A stretch of DNA of 49,428 nucleotides, from NCBI GenBank assembly GCA_009694365.1, contig SHVE01000013.1, positions 1 to 49,428 on the forward strand, given 5' to 3'. The translations under genes and the position numbers were made by a program. The DNA is from Thermoleophilia bacterium. GTDB lineage: Bacteria > Actinomycetota > Thermoleophilia > Miltoncostaeales > Miltoncostaeaceae. Below the pieces are notes generated by a model. It searched no databases, was not told where the DNA came from, and worked only from the letters and a program-made list of their open reading frames with translations. This document shows, piece by piece, positions 35,968-45,709 of the stretch (position 1 is its first letter; every line of letters starts with the position of its first letter).

Positions 35968-35997
35968 TTGCCCGTGACGCGTGGAAGGCGCTAACCT
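35968..35997 (+). promoter_or_regulatory. Promoter candidate of rpmF (TTGCCC - 18 nt - TAACCT)
   Basis: A -35-like TTGCCC (35968-35973) and a -10 TAACCT (35992-35997) are separated by 18 nt. Transcription would begin near 36004, giving a leader of about 32 nt that includes the GAGGAG Shine-Dalgarno of rpmF. Confidence 0.55.
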
Positions 35998-36035
35998 CCC
36001 GCGTCGTTCCGGACCAGGTCCCACGAGGAGCCATC

Positions 36036-36215
36036 TTGGCCGTTCCAAAGCGCAAGACCTCTCACGCCCGTCGTGACAAGCGGCGTGCAACTCACGCCAT
36101 CTCGGCAACCCGTCTGGGTCGCTGTCCGCGCTGCACCGCCCCGGTGATGCCCCACCATGTCTGCATGGCGTGTGGTCACTACAAGGGTCGTGCGGTCGTG
36201 GACGTCGGCACCTGA
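36036..36215 (+). CDS. rpmF: 50S ribosomal protein L32
   Basis: A 59-residue L32 starting at a TTG codon with GAGGAG about 7 nt upstream. The translation begins MAVPKRKTSHARRDKRRA, the universal L32 start, and has a zinc ribbon with C30, C33, C43 and C46 in CPRCTAP and CMACGHYKG. It lies between DUF177 and plsX in the standard order. The protein is short and has a TTG start, so simple ORF searches can miss it. Confidence 0.97.
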   Translation: MAVPKRKTSHARRDKRRATHAISATRLGRCPRCTAPVMPHHVCMACGHYKGRAVVDVGT

Positions 36216-36228
36216 GCACGGCATCCGG

Positions 36229-37248
36229 GTGACGTCGCCCGAATCCGGCCCGGTCGTTGTCGCGGTTGACGCGATGGGCGGTGACGCGGCACCCGAGGTC
36301 CCGGTCGCGGGCGCCCTCGCTGCGGCCCGTGAGGGAGTGGGGATCCTCCTAGTGGGGGACGCCGACACACTTGAGGGAATCCTCGCCACCCACGGCGACG
36401 TGCCCGCGAACGTCGAAGTCGTGCACGCGTCCGACCGCATCCATTCGGCGGAGGATGCGGTCAGGGCCGTCCGCACGAAGCCCGACGCGTCGATGGTCGT
36501 GGCATGCCGTCTCGTGCAGGAGGGGCGAGCGGAGGCCGTGGTGTCCGCCGGGAACACCGGCGCCATGCTGGCGGCATCCACGCTCATCCTGCGCCGCCTG
36601 CCCGGTGTCATCCGCCCGGGCCTCGCGGTGCCCATGCCTTCTATCGCGGGTCCTATCGTCATGATCGACGGTGGCGCCAACGTCGAGTGCCGCCCCGAGT
36701 ATCTGCAGCAGTTCGCCGTCATGGGCCGTGTTCTCGCCCGTGACATCATGGGCATCGAGGATCCGACCGTGGGAATTCTCACGATCGGTGAGGAGGCCGG
36801 CAAGGGCACCGAACTCGTGCAGCAGGCGTACGCGCTCCTTGAGGGGAGCCCGGGGTTCGTGGGGAACATCGAGGGGCGCGACATCCCCCGGGGCACGGCC
36901 CGCGTCATCGTCACCGACGGCTTCACCGGCAACGTCGCCCTCAAGTTGTACGAGGGCACCGCCGGCATGATCTTTCACGAGATCCGACGCGGGCTCGGGT
37001 CGAGCCTGCGTGGCAAGGCCGCCGGTGCCTTGGGCATGCCGGTGTTCGCGGGCCTCCGTAGGAACATCGATCCCGAGGCCTACGGCGGGGCGTACCTGCT
37101 GGGCGTACGTGGCATGACGGTGATCGGCCATGGCAACTCCGGCATCCGCGGCATGACCAATGGGATCCTGCGCGCCGCTCGGGGTGTGACCGAGGATGTC
37201 ACCGGTCAGATCGAGGTCGCCCTCCGTGGGGGTACCCGGAACCGCTGA
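36229..37248 (+). CDS. plsX: Phosphate acyltransferase PlsX
   Basis: Makes acyl-phosphate from acyl-ACP for phospholipid synthesis. The 339-residue protein has [14 protein letters not shown] at its N-terminus, [47 protein letters not shown] and GGAYLLGV. The GTG at 36229 is chosen because it lies directly before the conserved start; a longer frame would overlap rpmF. Its partner acyl carrier is encoded immediately downstream. Confidence 0.95.
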   Translation: MTSPESGPVVVAVDAMGGDAAPEVPVAGALAAAREGVGILLVGDADTLEGILATHGDVPANVEVVHASDRIHSAEDAVRAVRTKPDASMVVACRLVQEGRAEAVVSAGNTGAMLAASTLILRRLPGVIRPGLAVPMPSIAGPIVMIDGGANVECRPEYLQQFAVMGRVLARDIMGIEDPTVGILTIGEEAGKGTELVQQAYALLEGSPGFVGNIEGRDIPRGTARVIVTDGFTGNVALKLYEGTAGMIFHEIRRGLGSSLRGKAAGALGMPVFAGLRRNIDPEAYGGAYLLGVRGMTVIGHGNSGIRGMTNGILRAARGVTEDVTGQIEVALRGGTRNR

Positions 37249-37276
37249 CCCCTCGGCGGGCGTCCGGCGGCGCTGG

Positions 37277-37282
37277 TACGTT
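37277..37282 (+). promoter_or_regulatory. Candidate -10 element (TACGTT) of acpP
   Basis: TACGTT in a GGTACGTT context lies in the 80-nt gap between plsX and acpP, 46 nt before the acpP GTG. No -35 is clear. The leader carries an AAAGGAG Shine-Dalgarno. Confidence 0.35.
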
Positions 37283-37328
37283 GGCGCCCGTTCAGCGGTA
37301 TCAATCGGACACTCCAAAGGAGCAACTG

Positions 37329-37574
37329 GTGGATCGAGCTCAGGCCCTGTCCGAGCTTCAGGCCATCCTCGTCGAGCAACTCGGCGTGGACGTATCTGAG
37401 GTTCAGGAGTCAGCATCCTTCGCCGAGGATCTGAACGCCGACTCCCTCGACCTCGTCGAGATGATCATGGAGATGGAGGACAAGTTCGGGGTCACGATTC
37501 CGGACGAGGACGCGGAGAAGATCCTCACCGTCGGTGACGCCGTCGACTACATCACCCGTCAGTCCGGTTCCTGA
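37329..37574 (+). CDS. acpP: Acyl carrier protein
   Basis: An 81-residue ACP. The 4'-phosphopantetheine attachment site is S39 in [12 protein letters not shown]. The acidic helix II ([18 protein letters not shown]) that docks fatty-acid enzymes follows. GTG at 37329 is set by AAAGGAG 6 nt upstream; upstream in-frame codons are not conserved. The end overlaps rnc by 41 nt. Confidence 0.96.
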   Translation: MDRAQALSELQAILVEQLGVDVSEVQESASFAEDLNADSLDLVEMIMEMEDKFGVTIPDEDAEKILTVGDAVDYITRQSGS

Positions 37575-38262
37575 GGACGCCGGACAGCCTCCCCATGGTC
37601 TGGTCGGGCTCCTCGAGCGCTTGGATCCCGAAATCCGCCAGCAGGCGCTCTCCCATCGGGAGTGGGCGCCCAGCCGGGTCGACTCGTACGAGCGCCTCGA
37701 ATTTCTGGGGGATGCGGTGCTCGGCGTGGTCGTGACCACGGAACTGTTCACCCGGCACCCCGGGCATTCCGAGGGCGACCTCACCCGGATGCGTCAGTGG
37801 GTGGTGTCCCGCGAGACGTGCGCGGTGGTGTCGGACGCCTGCGGACTGGCGGACGCCATGGTGAACGCAACCCCCCGGGCGCGGCGCGCCGAGGCGGAGG
37901 CGATGGCCGGGGGCCTCAACGTGCGTGCCGCACTGGTGGAGTCGGTCATCGGGGCCGGTTGGCTGTCGGCGGGTGCCGAGGTCACCACTCAGGCGGTTCT
38001 GGAGTCGTTCGCGGACGCCATGGACCGCGCCCCCGGCCGCGGACGCGACCCGAAGTCGGCGCTTCAGGAGCAGGTGCAGGGCACCGGTGACCGTGTGGAG
38101 TATGAGATCACCGGTCAGGACGGACCCCCGCAGGATCGGACGTTCCACGCGCGAGTCACCCTCTCGGGAAACGCCATCGGACGTGGTTCGGGGCGGTCGA
38201 AGCAGGCGGCGGAGCAGGCCGCCGCTGCCGCCGCGCTCGACTCCCGTCGGACGGGACCCTGA
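37534..38262 (+). CDS. rnc: Ribonuclease III, with one conserved metal ligand replaced
   Basis: A 242-residue RNase III that processes rRNA precursors and double-stranded RNA. The signature [12 protein letters not shown] carries E53, E56 and D60, and HSEGDLTRM provides a further acidic residue. In the second catalytic helix, where families read A-D-x-x-E-(A/S), this protein reads [14 protein letters not shown]: the Glu is kept but the Asp (E. coli D114 position) is Ala. The KGE/GG loop before it is also divergent. The dsRNA-binding domain occupies about 165-240 ([12 protein letters not shown] to [16 protein letters not shown]). Start GTG at 37534 is the only good candidate and lies inside acpP. 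Confidence 0.9.
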   Translation: MTPSTTSPVSPVPEDAGQPPHGLVGLLERLDPEIRQQALSHREWAPSRVDSYERLEFLGDAVLGVVVTTELFTRHPGHSEGDLTRMRQWVVSRETCAVVSDACGLADAMVNATPRARRAEAEAMAGGLNVRAALVESVIGAGWLSAGAEVTTQAVLESFADAMDRAPGRGRDPKSALQEQVQGTGDRVEYEITGQDGPPQDRTFHARVTLSGNAIGRGSGRSKQAAEQAAAAAALDSRRTGP

Positions 38263-38266
38263 CGTC

Positions 38267-41200
38267 GTGCTGAGGCGACTGCGGATCAAGGGCTTCAAGT
38301 CGTTCGCCGACCCGGTCAACCTCGAGTTCGGCCCCGGGCTCAACGTCATCGTGGGCCCCAACGGGTCGGGGAAGAGCAACGTGTCGGACGCCATCGCCTG
38401 GGCGTTCGGCGAACAGCGCGCGGGCCATCTCCGCGCCCCGGCGATGCACGACGTCCTGTTTTCCGGTGGCGAGGGCCGGCCGCCCGTGGGCATGGCCGAA
38501 GTCGTCGTCACCCTTGAAGGGGACATGCTCGATGGGCCTGCCGAGATGGCCGTCTCGCGTCGTCTCACCGGCGCCGGGGAGTCCGGATACCGGCTCAACG
38601 GATCCAGCGTGCGCCTCGTCGACGTGCTCGACTCCCTCTCCACGCAGGGTCTCGGCCCTCAGTCCCTCTCCATCATTCGGCAGGGGCAGGTGGAGGTCAT
38701 CTGCCAGAGCAAGCCCTCCGAGTTGCGGGCCATCCTCGACGAGGCAGCGGGAACGGGTCTTCCAAAGCGACGGCGTCATCGTGCCGAGTTGCGCCTGAAG
38801 CACGTGGACCAGAACCTCGCCCGTGCGCGCGACCTCGCGGGCGAGCTCACCTCGCGGGCCCGGTCCCTCGAGCGTCAGGCGCGTGCCGCCGAGCGTGCCG
38901 CCGAGGTGGAGGCGGACCTCACCCAGGCCCGCGCGGCACTGGTTCGCGCTCGCGCGGTGGCCGCGGGGCGGGAACTGGCAGACGCCCGACGTGCGTGTTC
39001 GACCTGCGCCGGTGAGGTGACTGCGGCGACTGCTGCCGCTGATGCCGCGCGCAGCGCCGTGGTTGTCGCCACCGAAGAGCGGGGACGGGTGGTACGGGAG
39101 CGTGACGGGGCCGTGCAGACCTCCGCCGGCCTTCGCGGCGTGTCGGAGCGGCTCGTCGGGCGCGCGGAGGTGGCCACGGGGAGGGTTGCGGTATCCGTGG
39201 ATGAGTTCGGACGGCGTGGCCAGCGACGTCGGGAGGCACGCGAGGCGCTGGTCGCGGCCGAGGCCGCCGCCCTCGAGGCCGAGATCACCCGGCAGCAGGT
39301 GGAGGAGGCGGCACGGCACGCGACCGAGGAGTTGGAGCAGGCGGAGGCCACCCATCAGCGGGCCGTGGCCGAACGCGAGCGGACTCGTGAGTCGCACCGC
39401 CTTGCCGAGGCCGAGGCGGTCGCGCGCGGTGCGGTCGACGGCCGCATCATCCGTGCCACCGAGGCGATCGCGACTCTCGACGTCGCCGGTGGCCCCGATC
39501 TGCTGCGCGCGGAGCGCCGCGCCGAAATCGTGGTCGCCCGGCGCACGCGCGATGCCGAGCGCAGTGCCGCGGCCGGGCGTGACGCCGATTCCGCCCGGTC
39601 CGCACGTGCGGGGGTCGCGGCGCGCGCCGCGCGACTCACGGCCGAGGCCGTCGCTCTGGCACATGGCGATGAGCGTCCGGTTGAGGGTGTTGTGCTCGGT
39701 GATGGCATCGAGGTGCAGGACGGCATGGAACGCGCAGTCGCTGCCGCACTCGGCGACCTGGCGGACGCCCCGCTGCTCGGATCGGTGGATGACGGCATCC
39801 GCGCCCTTCGGAGTGGTGCCGTGGCCGCCGCCGTGGCACCTCCCGCCCCAGGGAAGGGGTTTGGGGCTCCGCCCACTCCGGGTGCACAGCCCGTGAGCGA
39901 CCTCGTTATCGCGTGTCCGGGTCGTGCCCGTCCGTGGTTGGACGAAGTCCTCCGCGATGCATGGTTGGTGCCGAGTCTTACGGATTTGCCACCGGGCATT
40001 CGTGCCCGGGTGCTGGTGACCGCCGAGGGTCTCGCATTCCGACCGGATCTGGGCATGCTTACCGGCGTGCGCGGCCCATGGGCCGGGCGGGTGCTGCACA
40101 CGCGGGCGCTGGAGAGGGCCGAGCACGCGGCGTCGCAACTCGGCGACGTCGAGCGTGCTGAGGAGTTGGCGACGGAGATCGAACGCCGGAGCGCCGGGCG
40201 TGCTCGTATCACCGCTCGTGCCGCGGAGGAATCGGAGGCCCGTCTGGTGTCTCTCCGGGCCGAGGACCGACGTCGTGCCACCCTGCGTGCGGAGGCCGTG
40301 GCCGCCCTCGATTCGGCGCGCGCCGAACTCGCGCGCCTCGGTCCGCCGCCCGAAAGCGAGCCCATCGCCCCCGAAGTCAGCGAGGATGCCGCCCGCGCGG
40401 CCCGCGTGGTACGCGACGCCGCTGCCGAGACGTCCCGTCTCGCGCACTTAGGCGCCGCGCAGGAGCGCGCACGGGCGGAGGGCATCGTTGCCCGCCGCGC
40501 GCGCGCGCGGGCTGAGGTCGAGACCCCGGACACCCCGCGTGCGGACCTCTCGGAGGTCCTTACGGCCGCCGAAGCGCTGTCGGCCGTGGCCACGGCCCTT
40601 GCCCGTCGGGCCGATGATATGGACAACCGCTCCCGGTCATTCGCCGACGTCATCACCGCACTGGATGCCACGGTGTCGCAGGCCGAGATGGCCGCCGAAC
40701 ACGCTGGCCGTGTGGACGCCGGCGCCGCCGCTGCTGATCGGGCGGCCGAGGTGGCATTCGCCGTCGCGGATGAGCGTGCCCGTGAGGCCGGCGTGGCGGA
40801 GGGGGCCCCGGAGCCGCCACCCCCGGCGGAGGACGACGAGCCCGCCGACACCATCGCGGACCGCGTGGAGTCCCTCGCGCTACGCCGAGCGGGAATGGGT
40901 GCCGTCAACTCGCTCGCGGCGGACGACCATGTCGAACTGGTCGAACGGGGACGGGAGACCGGCGAGGTCGTCACCGACCTTGAGCTGGCCGCCGCCGCGC
41001 TGCGTACCCAGATGGACGAGATTGACGCCCAGGTGGCCGGTGGGTTCGCCGAGGTCATGACGGCGGTGGACGAGCGGTTCCAAGAGGTCGTCGGGCTTCT
41101 CTTCCCGGGCGGTACCGGTCGGTTGCGTGTGGTCAGCGACGATGGGGAGGACGGCGTCGAGGTCGAGGTCGTGCCCGCCGGCAAGCGCGCCCGCTCGCTC

Positions 41201-41569
41201 GGCCTCTTTTCCGGAGGCGAGAAGTCGCTGATCGCACTGGCCTTTTGCCTCGCCATCGCGATGGCGAGGCCCACGCCCTTCTACCTCCTCGACGAGGTGG
41301 ACGCGGCCCTCGACGACGCCAACCTCCGCCGCTTCCTGAGCGTCCTGCGGCGCCTGTCCGGTGAACGGCAATTCATTCTCATCACCCACCAGCAGCCCAC
41401 GGTGGAGATTGCCGATCTGCTCTTTGGGGTCACGATGGGCCGGTCCGGTGTGTCGCAGGTGGTTTCCCGGCGACTGGGGGGCGACGCCGAGGGCCCCGCA
41501 CGCCCATGGGTGCGCCGGCACCTGCAGGAGGCACGCGGGAGCGACGCCTCCACTGCCGCCGCCGGATGA
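38267..41569 (+). CDS. smc: Chromosome segregation protein SMC
   Basis: The 1100-residue SMC ATPase of the condensin that ScpA and ScpB (at 1435-2738) complete. The N-terminal head has LRRLRIKGFKSFADPV and Walker A GPNGSGKSNVSDAIAWAFGEQ (K36). Two long Ala/Arg/Glu-rich coiled-coil arms flank a hinge near residues 480-590 (VVLGDGIEV onward). The C-terminal head has the ABC signature LFSGGEKSLIALAFCLAI and Walker B FYLLDEVDAALDDANL. The GTG at 38267 lies 4 nt after the rnc stop, just before the conserved start. The arms are somewhat shorter than in the usual ~1180-residue proteins. Confidence 0.95.
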   Translation: MLRRLRIKGFKSFADPVNLEFGPGLNVIVGPNGSGKSNVSDAIAWAFGEQRAGHLRAPAMHDVLFSGGEGRPPVGMAEVVVTLEGDMLDGPAEMAVSRRLTGAGESGYRLNGSSVRLVDVLDSLSTQGLGPQSLSIIRQGQVEVICQSKPSELRAILDEAAGTGLPKRRRHRAELRLKHVDQNLARARDLAGELTSRARSLERQARAAERAAEVEADLTQARAALVRARAVAAGRELADARRACSTCAGEVTAATAAADAARSAVVVATEERGRVVRERDGAVQTSAGLRGVSERLVGRAEVATGRVAVSVDEFGRRGQRRREAREALVAAEAAALEAEITRQQVEEAARHATEELEQAEATHQRAVAERERTRESHRLAEAEAVARGAVDGRIIRATEAIATLDVAGGPDLLRAERRAEIVVARRTRDAERSAAAGRDADSARSARAGVAARAARLTAEAVALAHGDERPVEGVVLGDGIEVQDGMERAVAAALGDLADAPLLGSVDDGIRALRSGAVAAAVAPPAPGKGFGAPPTPGAQPVSDLVIACPGRARPWLDEVLRDAWLVPSLTDLPPGIRARVLVTAEGLAFRPDLGMLTGVRGPWAGRVLHTRALERAEHAASQLGDVERAEELATEIERRSAGRARITARAAEESEARLVSLRAEDRRRATLRAEAVAALDSARAELARLGPPPESEPIAPEVSEDAARAARVVRDAAAETSRLAHLGAAQERARAEGIVARRARARAEVETPDTPRADLSEVLTAAEALSAVATALARRADDMDNRSRSFADVITALDATVSQAEMAAEHAGRVDAGAAAADRAAEVAFAVADERAREAGVAEGAPEPPPPAEDDEPADTIADRVESLALRRAGMGAVNSLAADDHVELVERGRETGEVVTDLELAAAALRTQMDEIDAQVAGGFAEVMTAVDERFQEVVGLLFPGGTGRLRVVSDDGEDGVEVEVVPAGKRARSLGLFSGGEKSLIALAFCLAIAMARPTPFYLLDEVDAALDDANLRRFLSVLRRLSGERQFILITHQQPTVEIADLLFGVTMGRSGVSQVVSRRLGGDAEGPARPWVRRHLQEARGSDASTAAAG

Positions 41570-42588
41570 GCGAAGACACCGGCGCGCAGGCCTCCGGGGC
41601 GTTCGCCGCTCTGTTCGGCCTCGAGTCTCCGGTGTCCGAGGTCGAGGAGGAACCGCGCCGGCGGGGACTCCTTCGGCGCCTCACTGACGGCCTCAGCCGT
41701 CCCCGTCAGGCGATCTCCCCGCAACTCGCGGGCGTGTTCGCATCCCGACTGGTGTCGGAGGACACCTGGGAGGAGTTGGAGGAGGCCCTCATCACGGCCG
41801 ATTGCGGAATGGACGCCACGATGGACGTGGTGGCGTCGCTGCGCGAGCGCGCCTCCCAGGGAGTCATCACCTCGGGGAGCGGCCTTGCGCGGGCGCTCAC
41901 CGACGAGATGGCGTCGCGTCTCGCTGCCAACCCCGCGCGCATCCCGCTGGGGGATGACCCGACAGTCATTCTTGTGGTCGGGGTCAACGGGAGCGGTAAG
42001 ACGACGACCATCGGCAAGTTGTCCTACCGGCTTACGCAACTGGGGCAGACGGTGGTGATCGGGGCGGCCGACACGTTTCGCGCTGCGGCGGTGGAGCAGC
42101 TGGCCGTGTGGGCCGACCGGGCGGGTGCGGACCTCGTGCGCCAGTCACCCGGCGCCGACCCGGGGGCTGTGGCGTTCGATGCGGTGGCCGCGGGGAGGGC
42201 GCGCGGAGCCGATGTGGTCATCATCGACACCGCGGGCCGCCTCCAGACCCAGCACAACCTGATGGAAGAACTCCGCAAGGTGTACGGCGTCACGGGCAAG
42301 GCCATGGACGGCGCACCCCACCACGTCCTTCTTGTGATGGATTCCACCACGGGGCAGAACGGGCTGTCGCAGGCCCGGCTCTTCTCGCAGGCGGTTCCCG
42401 TGAGTGGCCTCGTGCTGACAAAACTGGACGGCGTGGCACGCGGGGGCATCGTCGTGGCCATCCACCGCGAACTCGGAATCCCCGTCACGATGATCGGGGT
42501 GGGGGAGGACATCGACGATCTCCAACCCTTCGACGCCCGGGCCTTCGCCGAGGCCATCTTCTCACCACCCTCCGGGGCCGACGCGTAA
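41566..42588 (+). CDS. ftsY: Signal recognition particle receptor FtsY
   Basis: A 340-residue SRP receptor GTPase that docks ribosome-nascent-chain complexes at the membrane. The N domain (about 55-125) is followed by the G domain with VVGVNGSGKTTTIGKL, ADTFRAAAVEQL, DTAGRLQTQHNLMEEL and TKLDGVARGG. The acidic A region is very short. The ATG overlaps the smc stop as ATGA; the smc-ftsY-ffh order is common in Gram-positive and actinobacterial lineages. Confidence 0.95.
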   Translation: MSEDTGAQASGAFAALFGLESPVSEVEEEPRRRGLLRRLTDGLSRPRQAISPQLAGVFASRLVSEDTWEELEEALITADCGMDATMDVVASLRERASQGVITSGSGLARALTDEMASRLAANPARIPLGDDPTVILVVGVNGSGKTTTIGKLSYRLTQLGQTVVIGAADTFRAAAVEQLAVWADRAGADLVRQSPGADPGAVAFDAVAAGRARGADVVIIDTAGRLQTQHNLMEELRKVYGVTGKAMDGAPHHVLLVMDSTTGQNGLSQARLFSQAVPVSGLVLTKLDGVARGGIVVAIHRELGIPVTMIGVGEDIDDLQPFDARAFAEAIFSPPSGADA

Positions 42589-42593
42589 CGCGG

Positions 42594-42599
42594 TAATCT
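42594..42599 (+). promoter_or_regulatory. Candidate -10 element (TAATCT) of ffh
   Basis: TAATCT in a GGTAATCT context ends 8 nt before the ffh GTG in a 19-nt gap after ftsY. No Shine-Dalgarno is present, so ffh may have a near-leaderless transcript in addition to read-through from ftsY. Confidence 0.5.
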
Positions 42600-42607
42600 G
42601 CCCAGCG

Positions 42608-43933
42608 GTGTTCGACGCCCTCTCCGACAAACTGCAGGGAATCCTCTCGGGCATTCGTGGCCGCGGAAAGTTGACTGAGGCCGACATCGAGAAGGCGCTG
42701 CGTGCCATCCGCCTGTCGCTGCTCGAGGCCGATGTGAGTCTGCCCGTGGTCAAAGAACTGACCACGGCGATCAAGGTCCGCGCCACCGGCGACGAGGTGA
42801 TGTCGTCCATCACGCCCGACCAGCAGGTCGTGAAGATCGTCAGCGAGGAGCTCACCCGCCTGATGGGCGGCACCAATGTGAGCCTCGCGATGTCTCCCAC
42901 CCCACCCACGGTCATCCTCATGGTGGGCCTTCAGGGATCGGGTAAGACAACGCACGCGGCCAAACTCGCGCGCCTCCTCGCGTCGCAGGGGCGTTCGCCG
43001 CTGCTGGTCGCCTGCGATGTGCACCGTCCGGCCGCCATGGAGCAACTTGCGGTGCTGGGGGAGCAGATCGGCGTGCCGGTGCACCGTGAGGACGGGGGCA
43101 CCAACCCGGTGGCGATCGCAAAGGCCGGGATCGCCGCCGCGAAGCGTTTGGGGCGCGACGTGGTGCTCGTGGACACCGCCGGACGCCTCACCATCGACGC
43201 CGACATGATGGCGGAACTCGTGGCCATTCGGGATGCCATCCGGCCGACCACGGTGGTGCTGGTCGTGGACGCGATGACCGGTCAGACGGCCGTGGACGTG
43301 GCCTCCGCCTTCCAGGCCGCCGTGCAGTTCGACGGGGTCATCCTGAGCAAACTTGACGGCGACGCGCGTGGTGGGGCCGCCCTGTCCGTGCGGTGGGTTA
43401 CGGGTAAGCCGATCCTGTTCGTGGGCACCGGCGAGAAGGTCGACGCCCTCGAGGCGTTCCACCCGGACCGCATGGCGTCGCGCATTCTCGGGATGGGCGA
43501 TGTGCTCACTCTCATCGAGAAGGCACAGCACCATGTAGACGAACAGGACGCTAAGCGCATCGAAGAACGCATCCGCGGGGGTAACCTGACGCTCGACGAC
43601 TTCTTCGAGCAGCTCCGTCAGGTACGGAAGATGGGCCCGATCGGCCAATTGATGGGCATGATTCCGGGGTTCGACAAGTCTGCGAAGATGAAGGACGTCG
43701 AGATCGATGAGCGGCGTATCGACCGTATCGAGGCCATCATCAGCAGCATGACGGGGTCCGAGCGCGCGCGTCCGGACATCATCAACGGCAGTCGCAGGCG
43801 CCGTATCGCAGTTGGAAGTGGCACGACGGTTCAGGAGATCAATCAACTTCTGGCCCAGTTCAAGCAGATGCAGAAGCTCATGAGGCGCATGGGTACGGGC
43901 GGCGGCGGTATGCCCTCCCGGTTCGGCATCTGA
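42608..43933 (+). CDS. ffh: Signal recognition particle protein Ffh
   Basis: The 441-residue SRP54 homologue that binds signal sequences. The NG domain has [36 protein letters not shown] and [14 protein letters not shown]; the Met-rich M domain (about 300-441) has [24 protein letters not shown] (RNA-binding helix) and a Met/Gly-rich tail. Start is GTG at 42608. No 4.5S RNA gene was recognised in the window. Confidence 0.96.
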   Translation: MFDALSDKLQGILSGIRGRGKLTEADIEKALRAIRLSLLEADVSLPVVKELTTAIKVRATGDEVMSSITPDQQVVKIVSEELTRLMGGTNVSLAMSPTPPTVILMVGLQGSGKTTHAAKLARLLASQGRSPLLVACDVHRPAAMEQLAVLGEQIGVPVHREDGGTNPVAIAKAGIAAAKRLGRDVVLVDTAGRLTIDADMMAELVAIRDAIRPTTVVLVVDAMTGQTAVDVASAFQAAVQFDGVILSKLDGDARGGAALSVRWVTGKPILFVGTGEKVDALEAFHPDRMASRILGMGDVLTLIEKAQHHVDEQDAKRIEERIRGGNLTLDDFFEQLRQVRKMGPIGQLMGMIPGFDKSAKMKDVEIDERRIDRIEAIISSMTGSERARPDIINGSRRRRIAVGSGTTVQEINQLLAQFKQMQKLMRRMGTGGGGMPSRFGI

Positions 43934-43958
43934 CAGTCCGAAATTCCTAGGGAGCACA

Positions 43959-44201
43959 GTGGTCAAGATTCGCCTCGCCCGAGTGGGCAGTAAGAAGAAC
44001 CCCATCTACCGCGTCGTGGTGTCCGACTCGCGCTCTCCGCGCGACGGCCGGAACATCGAGACGATCGGTCGCTACAACCCCCAGCCCGACCCGTCCGTTG
44101 TTGAGGTGGACATCGCGCGGGCCGACTACTGGCTCGGCAACGGTGCCCAGCCGACGGCGCCCGTGAAGAAACTCATCTCGATCGTCCGCGCACGCGGGTG
44201 A
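43959..44201 (+). CDS. rpsP: 30S ribosomal protein S16
   Basis: An 80-residue S16 with [24 protein letters not shown] at its N-terminus and [12 protein letters not shown], both family signatures. GTG start with GGGAG about 6 nt upstream. It opens the rpsP-khpA-rimM-trmD-rplS operon and overlaps khpA as GTGA. Confidence 0.96.
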   Translation: MVKIRLARVGSKKNPIYRVVVSDSRSPRDGRNIETIGRYNPQPDPSVVEVDIARADYWLGNGAQPTAPVKKLISIVRARG

Positions 44202-44446
44202 GCGAAGCCGTCGTCGCCGAGATGGTTGCCCGCATCGCGCGGGCGATGGTCGAGCACCCCGACGAGGTCTCCGCATCGGTGGGCGATGAGCGGGGTGAGC
44301 CCGTGGTGGACCTGATGGTCGCCGAGAGCGATCGGGGTCAGGTGATCGGCCGTGCGGGTCGGGGCGCGAATGCGTTTCGCGTTCTGCTCCGGGCGGCCAC
44401 CGGTCCCCGCAGTCAGGGCGGCCTCGGTCTTCGAATCGTCGATTAG
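44198..44446 (+). CDS. khpA: KH-domain RNA-binding protein KhpA
   Basis: An 82-residue single KH-domain protein of the KhpA/YlqC family, usually found between rpsP and rimM and acting with KhpB on RNAs in Gram-positive bacteria. The GxxG loop is in [15 protein letters not shown]. Translation is coupled to rpsP by a 4-nt overlap; rimM begins 4 nt after its stop. Confidence 0.9.
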   Translation: MSEAVVAEMVARIARAMVEHPDEVSASVGDERGEPVVDLMVAESDRGQVIGRAGRGANAFRVLLRAATGPRSQGGLGLRIVD

Positions 44447-44450
44447 GGCG

Positions 44451-44984
44451 ATGCCGGATCCGGGGGAGCAGGTCGCGATCGCGCGGCTGGGTCGCCCGCA
44501 CGGACTCCGGGGGGCCATCACGGCCCATTCCGACGGCCCGACGCTCGGGACCATTCACCCCGGTGAGGAGGTGGTGGTACGGGTCGGTGGGGCCGATCGC
44601 ACCCTGACCATCACGTCACGCCGTGGCGATACCCCACGGGGGATTCTCACGTTTGACGGTGTCGACCGGCGGGAGGACGCCGCGGCGCTGACAGGCGGCG
44701 AGATTCTGGTCCTCATCTCCCGTCTGCCCGATCCCCCCGACCCCGACACCTACTACGTGCGTGACCTCATCGGCTTCACGGTCGTCGCCGGCACCGAGGC
44801 GGTCGGAACGGTGGCCGACGTCATCGCGGCGCCTGCCAACGACTGTCTGGTGGTCCGTGGTGCCGCCGGCGATGTGTTGATCCCGTTTACCCACGATGCC
44901 GTGGTGGATGTGGATGAGCGGGCACGACGAGTCGAACTCCGCCACGACCTTCTTCCGACATGGGACGCGGAGGATGCCGGGTGA
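44451..44984 (+). CDS. rimM: 16S rRNA processing protein RimM
   Basis: A 177-residue 30S maturation factor that binds S19. The N-terminal RimM domain starts VAIARLGRPHGLRGAI and the C-terminal PRC-barrel begins YYVRDLIGFTVV and ends with LIPFTHDAVVDVDERARRV. The ATG at 44451 follows the khpA stop closely and matches the family N-terminus. It overlaps trmD as GTGA. Confidence 0.93.
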   Translation: MPDPGEQVAIARLGRPHGLRGAITAHSDGPTLGTIHPGEEVVVRVGGADRTLTITSRRGDTPRGILTFDGVDRREDAAALTGGEILVLISRLPDPPDPDTYYVRDLIGFTVVAGTEAVGTVADVIAAPANDCLVVRGAAGDVLIPFTHDAVVDVDERARRVELRHDLLPTWDAEDAG

Positions 44985-45709
44985 TCGTGGACGTCCTCAC
45001 CCTGTTTCCGGAGTGGTTCGACTGGATGCGGCGCCCCCGTCACCTCGCGAACGCGGCGGCGGTTGCGGGTCTGTCGGTGCGTTGCTTCAACCCACGTGAT
45101 TACACGCCCCTCGGGCAGGGGCAGGTGGACGACTCTCCGTACGGCGGTGGACCCGGGATGGTGCTGCGGGTGGACGTGATGGCGGCCGCGTTGGAGGCCG
45201 TCTACGGCGTTCCTGCCGAGACGGTGCGGGACACCCGTCGCGTGGTGGTCTTGTCACCCCGGGGGCGCCCCTTCACGGATGCCGTTGCCCGCGAGTTGGC
45301 CGTGCTTCCCGACCTCACGTTGCTCGCCGGGCGCTACGAGGGATTTGACGAGCGTGTTCACGAGTACCTCGCGAACGACTGCATCAGCCTCGGCCCGTTC
45401 GTCCTAGCCGGGGGCGAGGTGGCGGCCATGGGAATCATCGATGCGATGGCCCGGCGGCTCCCAGGCGCGCTCGGCAACGCCGACAGCCTTGCCCGGGAGT
45501 CGTTCTCACCGGGCCTCGACGGACAGGTGGAGCACCCGCACTACACACGTCCGGCGGAGTTTCGGGGGTGGGGCGTGCCGCCCACCCTGCGGTCCGGGGA
45601 CCACGGCCGAATCGAGGAATGGCGGCGGTCGGCGATACGTCCCGCACCTCCGGCCGGGACACTGCTACTCTCGCCGTCGCTTTCACCCCACAAGGACGCC
45701 ACCGAATGA
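44981..45709 (+). CDS. trmD: tRNA (guanine37-N1)-methyltransferase
   Basis: Methylates G37 of tRNAs to prevent frameshifting. The 242-residue SPOUT enzyme has [28 protein letters not shown], the knotted SAM-binding segment [23 protein letters not shown] and [13 protein letters not shown]. The start is the GTG at 44981, overlapping the rimM stop; a GTG-like reading 21 nt earlier is less conserved. It overlaps rplS as ATGA. Confidence 0.95.
   Translation: MIVDVLTLFPEWFDWMRRPRHLANAAAVAGLSVRCFNPRDYTPLGQGQVDDSPYGGGPGMVLRVDVMAAALEAVYGVPAETVRDTRRVVVLSPRGRPFTDAVARELAVLPDLTLLAGRYEGFDERVHEYLANDCISLGPFVLAGGEVAAMGIIDAMARRLPGALGNADSLARESFSPGLDGQVEHPHYTRPAEFRGWGVPPTLRSGDHGRIEEWRRSAIRPAPPAGTLLLSPSLSPHKDATE

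Noticed and set aside
38156-40447. 763-codon minus-strand frame opposite smc, and similar long frames near 39355-41274 and 42485-44005
   Set aside because: They mirror the third-position GC bias of smc, ftsY and ffh and show no recognisable domain, Shine-Dalgarno or promoter.
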